Of a stretch of 64,000 bases of DNA, positions 58,901 to 64,000 are shown piece by piece. How positions within the stretch are numbered: position 1 is the stretch's first letter; every line of letters starts with the position of its first letter. Under the pieces are notes generated by a model, which had not been told where the DNA came from, did no database searches, and was given only the letters and a program-made list of their open reading frames with translations. Origin of the DNA: Leptasterias polaris (lineage: Eukaryota; Echinodermata; Asteroidea; Forcipulatida; Asteriidae). The stretch is from assembly GCA_037783415.1 (NCBI GenBank), contig JAZGTN010000119.1:3418001-3482000 (forward strand), given 5' to 3'. A program made the translations under genes and the position numbers.

Positions 58901-61022
58901 CCTACATGTGTTGTGTAACAATGCACGTAAAAATCAGTTACACTTATCGCTATAAGAGATGGATTGCCCCGGTGTGCCTGGCAGTGGCTGCTGAATGCGA
59001 CGCAACACATTGTAAATCATTAGAAGGTGCTACACCAATGGATTTCATAATTAAAAACATAGCTCTGAAAAAAACCACATATTGAGTGCTTTGATACGCC
59101 CCTAGGGGTGTGATAAAGCGATATATAAGAACCCAGTATTATTATTACTATTATTTCATAATCACAGCATGCAAAAGAAATATCACATTTTCCTTTGTGC
59201 CGGTAACTCTTCAAGTCGAGCTACGTGTAGCCTTAGGTCTCAAGGGTCTATCTCAGGATCCTTGCTGTTCCCAAAAGCGCCACCTTCTGTAACAGATCTA
59301 CCCTCAAAGCAGTCCCTATTTCATCAAGATATTTCCCCAGTGCTTTCGGAATAGTGCCAAGTGCTCCATCCAAACACTACGGGTACATCTTTCACTTTCA
59401 CCTGCCAAATCTAACATTAAGTATTACCATAAAAACACAAGCAAATCAAAATGTTCTTGACTCAGTCAAAATGCTTTTAATTTCCCCATTTATAATATAG
59501 CTGGGGGGAAAGTAAACGTGTGTCTTTTTTTCACTTGAAGGTTTTCGTTTCCTTGGAGCAACAGCACGAGCAGGGCTTTCCTCCAACTACACCGTCAACC
59601 AGCGATGCGGTCAACCAGCCACGTCGTCACAAACCTCTCCTGGTGCAATAAACGTGTTCCTGTGTGATCCGCCGGTGGTGGCAAGGTGGGTCAGCTTCGA
59701 TATCGACCCTTCTCACCCGGGTGTTACCGAAGCGGTCTTGCAGCTCGCTGAGGTGTCAGTTATGGAGTATACATGGGAATGTGACCCTAAAACAACCCCA
59801 GGTGAGCGAGTTCTAAAGTTCTTATTTGCATAAAAATTTACACTGGGTGACAAACCATTGTACTCAATAATCTCTTCTTGAATGAAAGAAGTGCCGGAGT
59901 GGCAGGAGATTCTGTCCCCCCCCCCCCCCCCCACCCCCCCTTTTTACGGGTGTGTACGAACTTCTTCCGATAGCGCCCTCTTTTGAATCGACCTCCTCAA
60001 GCCAATGTTAATTTCCCATTATGGGGAACAGAATCTCCGGGGACAGATTTCCCTTATGACACCGGTTCCGAGAAGATATTGAGATTAGCAGTCCACTGCA
60101 TTCTCCTGAAGACGAGAATAGGGCACTCATCAAAACGTCGAAAGTTCTTTCCACCGTCTCTCTCAAACTACCATCGCTTCAAGAATAATTTTGTTCACTG
60201 TTTATAACCGTAAACAAGTTTGTTCTTACCCTTTTTACGTTAGAATATAGGGTCATAGATTGATTTTTGTCAACGTGGTAGATTTTTAGGATAAGTTATC
60301 AACGCAACACTGATCGGCGTCCCAAAATGACCGCCCCGCGAGGGCTTGTGTGCATGTTGTATGGTGCTTGTCGGGGTGAAATTGCAGGGCGCTTGTGGGT
60401 AGCTTGCAGGGCGCTTGTGGGGCGCTTGTGTGTTGCTTGCAGGGCACTTGTACGGTGCTTGTGGGGTGCTTGTGCGGCGCTTGTGGGGTGCTTCGTGTTG
60501 GGTTTTTTGTTTGTTTAAATTCAAGTAGAGACACTTTATTCAGCTGAAACATTCATATGTGACATTACATTGATTGTGTCTTTCTTTGTAATTTTACGTT
60601 GACAAAAAACAAAACAATTTATGACCCTTCTTATGGCTTCGGTGAGCAGTTTGCTCTATTGTTTTAGCCAAACAGGGCAAATTGTGTGTGTTTTGAAGTT
60701 TTATATGCAAGATTATAAAACAGGATTAAAACATTTATTGTTTTTACTCTATTTAAAAACAGTGCCTCCCACACCACCCAAACTGCGGTCTGCGTCCTTC
60801 GCTGTTCTACACAAAGGTTACAAGATGCTAAACCCCGGCCCTCTATCGTCCGATTCAGCACGGCACCTCACACAATGCGCAGGATACTGCATGAAACACT
60901 CTCGCTGTTTCTCTTTTGACTTCTCGCGAGTCAACGGACAATGCCACCTGCACAGTGTGAACGCCTCTGACGTCCAGCCTGTTGAAGATGCAGAGTTCTT
61001 TATTTATGAAATATTGCCTTGA
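55922..61022 (+). CDS. FTP-PAN 2: second secreted fucolectin-like plus PAN/Apple protein
   Basis: Exons 55922-56042, 57084-57188, 58186-58278, 59541-59801 and 60763-61022 total 840 bases, 279 residues plus TGA, with all introns phase 1. The signal peptide exon differs from copy 1 by one residue. FTP marks: STSQSTTHSSAYQAQMAIDG, HPWWKLDLGGEHCLGQITVR, then RLRLDCC (the acidic residue is kept, unlike copy 1), NQRCGQPAT. The PAN exon keeps C-x3-C-x5-C spacing and differs at about 7 of 86 residues, against about 16 of 86 in exon 4. Exon 3 has a TAGTAG double acceptor, so 58189 is an equal in-frame start that removes one residue. It lies head to tail with FTP-PAN 1, 4.4 kb downstream of its stop. 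Confidence 0.85.
56620..56962. mobile_element. TTAA-type MITE remnant in intron 1 of FTP-PAN 2
   Basis: It shares the antisense of the 27828-28187 family: gaacattaatgttcacagat, ataacttacatggtataaag and the later acaggtttgttatttcatgt. Absent from the matching intron of FTP-PAN 1. Confidence 0.6.
57209..57334. mobile_element. MITE with ccgaggtttgga-type TIRs, intron 2 of FTP-PAN 2
   Basis: Orthologous in position to 48290-48405 directly after exon 2, so it predates the duplication. Confidence 0.65.
57560..57870. repeat. 21-bp minisatellite, about 13 units
   Basis: gcgagggaacgaaatactat(t) repeated in tandem. Its period is divisible by three, so several frames stay open on both strands and give false ORFs. 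The same array, broken, lies in FTP-PAN 1. Confidence 0.9.
58520..58745. mobile_element. MITE-like inverted repeat with acgttgttgg ends
   Basis: gacgttgttggacgcgacgc at 58520 is roughly inverse to attgcgcccaacaacgt at 58724, and CG-rich sequence lies toward the right arm. Absent from the matching intron of FTP-PAN 1. Confidence 0.5.
58915..59150 (+). mobile_element. Leu/Ser-type SINE 3' portion
   Basis: Ends ggggtgtgataaagcgatatataagaaccc plus (tta)n, like the tail of 30288-30620. The tRNA-like head is missing. Confidence 0.65.
59899..60063. mobile_element. MITE inserted in intron 4 of FTP-PAN 2
   Basis: In FTP-PAN 1 the sequence runs gtgccggttccgag without a break (50787). Here it is split by ggcaggagattctgtccccc... 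ending ...gacaccggttccgag, with a poly-C tract. Ends match the scraps at 16817-17060. Confidence 0.7.
60330..60505. repeat. 10-bp minisatellite (gcttgtgggg type)
   Basis: About 13 units of gcttgtgggg and its variants in intron 4 of FTP-PAN 2. Open frames on both strands come from the repeat. Confidence 0.9.
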
Positions 61023-62284
61023 GATATCATTTTGCCCGTCAGTTATGGGTTAATTTTAAAGGTAGTGTATCCTGTATCCTTTAGTAATTGTCAAAGAACC
61101 AGTATCCTCCCTTGATGTATCCCATGAAATAACAAACCTGTGAACAATTTGGCTCAATTGGTCATCGAAGTTGCAAGAAAATAATGAAAGAAAAACCCTT
61201 AATGCTTGTGCTTTCAGATGCCAGAAAAAGACTTCATGCCCGAAGTCTTTGTTAGATTCAAATTGTTGGGTGAATAATTTATCTTTCTCTGATCGAAACT
61301 GCATTACTTCAAAGGGGTCGTTCTTCATCATGTTTTATAATATTTTAACAGCTCTTCGTGCTCTTTACCAAGTAAGTTTTTGTGGTCTTTAACTTGTGGA
61401 GTAATTGCCTTTTATCAATTTTATAACTTTCGCTTTTCATTATAGCACGTTGTTTGTTGTTATCGTTCACACAATGATTATACCATTGTCACCTTTTTTT
61501 ACAAAAAGAGTCACCTTGCAGGCAGGCAAGAGATGCTACACTGTTTTTAAAACGAAAACATAACAAGTTTTTGAGACAATAATGTCAACTCTCTACATAT
61601 TGTAAAACAATATTCAAAATTATTATAAAAGCTGAAGTTTTTTATGTGTGCCGCTATAGTAATACATAAGCCGCTTTTCTTATTGGCAATAATTAAACGT
61701 TTGCTGCATGTCATCATAAAATAATATTAGACGTTATCGCTTTCCTACAAGGGTTTAGTACAATGCGTAGAGCCCAAAATACAGAGTTTATTATTAGCAT
61801 GAACAGAACCAAAGCAAAACAAAGTTATACTTACCAAAATAAGGTTACCAGCCAAAGCACCATGTCACATGTACCATCTGTGACAGGTATCCTGCTCATT
61901 TGTGCTGAGCAGAAACGTGTAAAAGGAATATTTTTTTTACCCTACCTTTAAAGCCAAATGCATGGCTGCGCTTATGGTAGATTATGAGCCTACGGAAGGA
62001 GCCATTGTGCCGGGTATTTAGGCCATATCATAATTTCTTTGGTAAGTGTCCGCTTGGGCTACAGACAATGGTAGATTAAAGTACTTAAATATTAAATGAT
62101 TCCCATGGAAAAGCGTGTATGTCTCTGATGGTGATAATTTAACTATGGAATCTACGATACCGACCCCTTTGACATTCTGTTTACATTGAAGAAGTTGAGA
62201 ATTATAATTAGCTGCATGTTGTGTTCTTGGTTTAAAAATGTTTGCTGAAATATTACATCACTTTTTAAAATATTGAAAAATATA

Positions 62285-62515
62285 TGGATTAGGATTAGGA
62301 TTAGGGTTAGGGTTAGGTGTTAGGGTTAGGTGTTAGGGTTAGGTGTTAGGGTTAGGGTTAGGGTTAGGTATTAGTGTTAGGGTTTTGGTTAGGGTTTGGG
62401 TAAGGGTTAGGGTTAGGGCTAGGGTTAGGGTTATGATCAGGGTTAGGGTTAGGGTTCGGAGCCGGGGTTAGAGTTAGGACTTCGGGTTAGGGTCAGTGGT
62501 AGGGTTAGGGTTCGT
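62285..62515. repeat. Degenerate interstitial telomere-type tract (TTAGGG)n
   Basis: About 30 ttaggg-like units with gtgttaggg and ggattagg variants. Complex sequence resumes on both sides, so this is not a chromosome end. Confidence 0.9.
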
Positions 62516-62679
62516 GATGATTTTGATTTTCCACAGACCAGCAATGCTTGGCATCAAACCAGGTGTACTAATTTTATGCGGTAAACTGATGTAAATGCCA
62601 AGTTTTGGATGGAGTCATGGAACTGATTAAACTACTTAAAGCCTATAAATATGGATGGAGTCAATACTAAACTAAGGGC

Positions 62680-62830
62680 TATTTCGAAACCTCGACTTGG
62701 GTTCTGAGGCTCCGGCTTGCCGTGGGCTCTATTATAATTTTTGTAGCAGCGTGCGCATTTTCGCCTGGTGGTTCGAACATCAAACGGAGCCTGAAGCCGG
62801 ACCCCAAGCCGAGGTTTGGAAAAGGCCCTA
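62680..62830. mobile_element. MITE with ccgaggtttgga TIRs
   Basis: ttcgaaacctcgacttgggt at the left mirrors ccccaagccgaggtttggaa at the right. Confidence 0.75.
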
Positions 62831-64000
62831 GGATGATCTCAGTCTCCTTTAGTGTTATCAGACAGTCAGTAGGGCGCCATCATTGTCTAGCTGAGCTCAT
62901 TTGCATAGTTGACCATGTTGAGAATCATCTGGCTAGACTTGACGCAGTCCTCCTTCATTGTTGTAAAGTCCAAAAGCGTGGGGGTTGGCCTCAAACATCA
63001 AAGCGTCTCAAGCTGTGGGAGAAAACTAATGACTTTTAATCACAAAAATTACGGTTCATAAATTAGTTTTGTTCTTAATACTAGGATCGGTTGTTGGGAG
63101 GAGAAGTCATTATAAGCGAGAATGCCTTCACCAAGCCTTGATCATTTTGTTTCTTCAGTTGCACACTCCCACTGACACTTTTGACATTTAAATATCAGTG
63201 ATTTTGTTTTGTGTGCGTTTTTTTTCTTGTCAAAAAAGTTTCCCCCAATTTCAATGAATCGGTTGATTATATTTGTTTATTTGTTGACTTTCTGATCAGC
63301 CTGTCTTTCCCCCATCACAGATGTACATCACAACAGCTCCATTTATACTCATTGCATTAACACTTGCAAGACGAGCTGAATAATGTTTCAAGAATGGGGG
63401 AATTATTCTTAATCTCAGAAACACAAACAATACTTGAACTCTTATATTGAGATGTTTTCTTGCGTGTTGTTTGGTTGATTGGTAAATCTTGCCTTGCGGA
63501 ATAGCAAATGATTAAAGTTTTCTCTTACCGCTGGTTACAACCAAGCAGTTTAGAGAAATATTACAAACTACTGAAGCCTTTTGATGCTTTTTCAGAACAT
63601 TATCTAGAAAGGTTAGCATTCGATGGTCACATCAAGTCAAGCTGAGGTTGACCATAAGAATGAATTGGTACATTTTACTAAACTGTCATCCATGTTGTCA
63701 GTAATACACAATCACCGTCCACAGCATCCGAGTTAGGGGAAAAGGGTTGATAGACTGTCCTTAAAAACTTACCCAGATACTTTACCTGTTCATAAACCAT
63801 GTACTTAACCTTTGCTGCAAACATGACCTCATCGAGCTCGCTGACCTCGGGTCAGAGATATCAAAGAGCGAATCGGTCGTCCTCATGTTCTGTCTTCTTT
63901 GTCATGAGCCTGCTGGTAGATAACCTTGGCTGAAGATGTCAGTGCTTAGACTAGTTCATCAACTTCAGGGGGAAACATAATCTGCAATTGGAAGAAAAGT
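62831..64000. other. Right end without a supported gene
   Basis: No exon with family similarity is seen. On the minus strand near 63985-63780 a broken reading (AKVIYQQAHDKED, then ELDEVMFAAKVKYMVYEQ in another frame before a gtaaag) could be a decayed coding scrap, but the frames do not join. Confidence 0.4.

Larger units (their letters stand above)
53930..61930 (+). repeat. Segmental tandem duplication, unit 2
   Basis: Matches unit 1 (45770-52080) in order, with extra insertions: the MITEs at 54462-55126, the one at about 59899-60063, an intronic TTAA-type element near 56620-56960 and the SINE tail near 58915-59150. Confidence 0.8.

Noticed and set aside
60270..60552. Open frames rich in APHKRPAS or LVGRL-type repeats
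   Set aside because: They are translations of the 10-bp gcttgtgggg minisatellite in an intron.
62285..62515. Chromosome end
   Set aside because: Complex sequence continues for 1.5 kb to the right and the units are degenerate.
63780..63990. Minus-strand exon reading AKVIYQQAHDKED and ELDEVMFAAKVKYMVYEQ
   Set aside because: The two parts are in different frames with stops between them and I cannot name a family; at best a decayed scrap.

Overview
This window is animal nuclear DNA: genes are split into short exons by GT-AG introns, AT-rich introns are full of SINEs, LINE 3' ends and MITEs, and the encoded proteins are metazoan. The repeats (recurrent taggcctac words, TTAA-flanked elements with the phrase aataacaaacctgtgaaaat, leucine- or serine-tRNA-like SINEs) suggest a marine invertebrate deuterostome, most likely an echinoderm and perhaps a sea star. 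That placement is inference from memory of such genomes, not a search.

Left third (1-34 kb), a lysosome-related block. The last six coding exons of GNPTAB (alpha/beta subunit precursor of GlcNAc-1-phosphotransferase, the enzyme that starts the mannose-6-phosphate tag on lysosomal hydrolases) lie on the + strand at 330-3871. Then come three complete genes for six-helix DRAM/Frag1/Sfk1-family membrane proteins: DRAM-A (-, 8599-14974), DRAM-B (-, 20197-27220) and DRAM-C (+, 30060-33850). All exons join in frame, giving 290, 283 and 269 residues. A and B share exon architecture and are tandem duplicates; C is divergently placed and differs by one intron lost or gained in each half. In human, GNPTAB and DRAM1 are direct neighbours on 12q23, so this looks like very old microsynteny.

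Middle (34-45 kb), transposon-rich. It holds a 1.27-kb TIR element flanked by TA, a 1.05-kb TIR element with a 5-bp target duplication and an internal array, a 187-bp near-perfect foldback with a 9-bp target duplication, a decayed LINE with a YADD reverse transcriptase, a CR1-like LINE split by a 1.03-kb TIR element, and a 165-bp satellite. No host gene is visible there.

Right third (45.8-62 kb), a tandem segmental duplication. Each unit (about 45.8-52.1 kb and 53.9-61.9 kb) carries one five-exon + strand gene for a secreted protein with a signal peptide, an F5/8-like fucolectin (FTP) domain and a C-terminal PAN/Apple domain, 279 residues each. All introns are phase 1. The units differ by later insertions, and the lectin exons have diverged much more than the PAN exon. 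A degenerate interstitial TTAGGG tract follows near 62.3-62.5 kb, and no supportable gene lies in the last 1.2 kb.

DRAM proteins and GNPTAB both serve the lysosome, one in autophagy and one in hydrolase delivery; the FTP-PAN proteins look like secreted glycan-binding or defence-type lectins.
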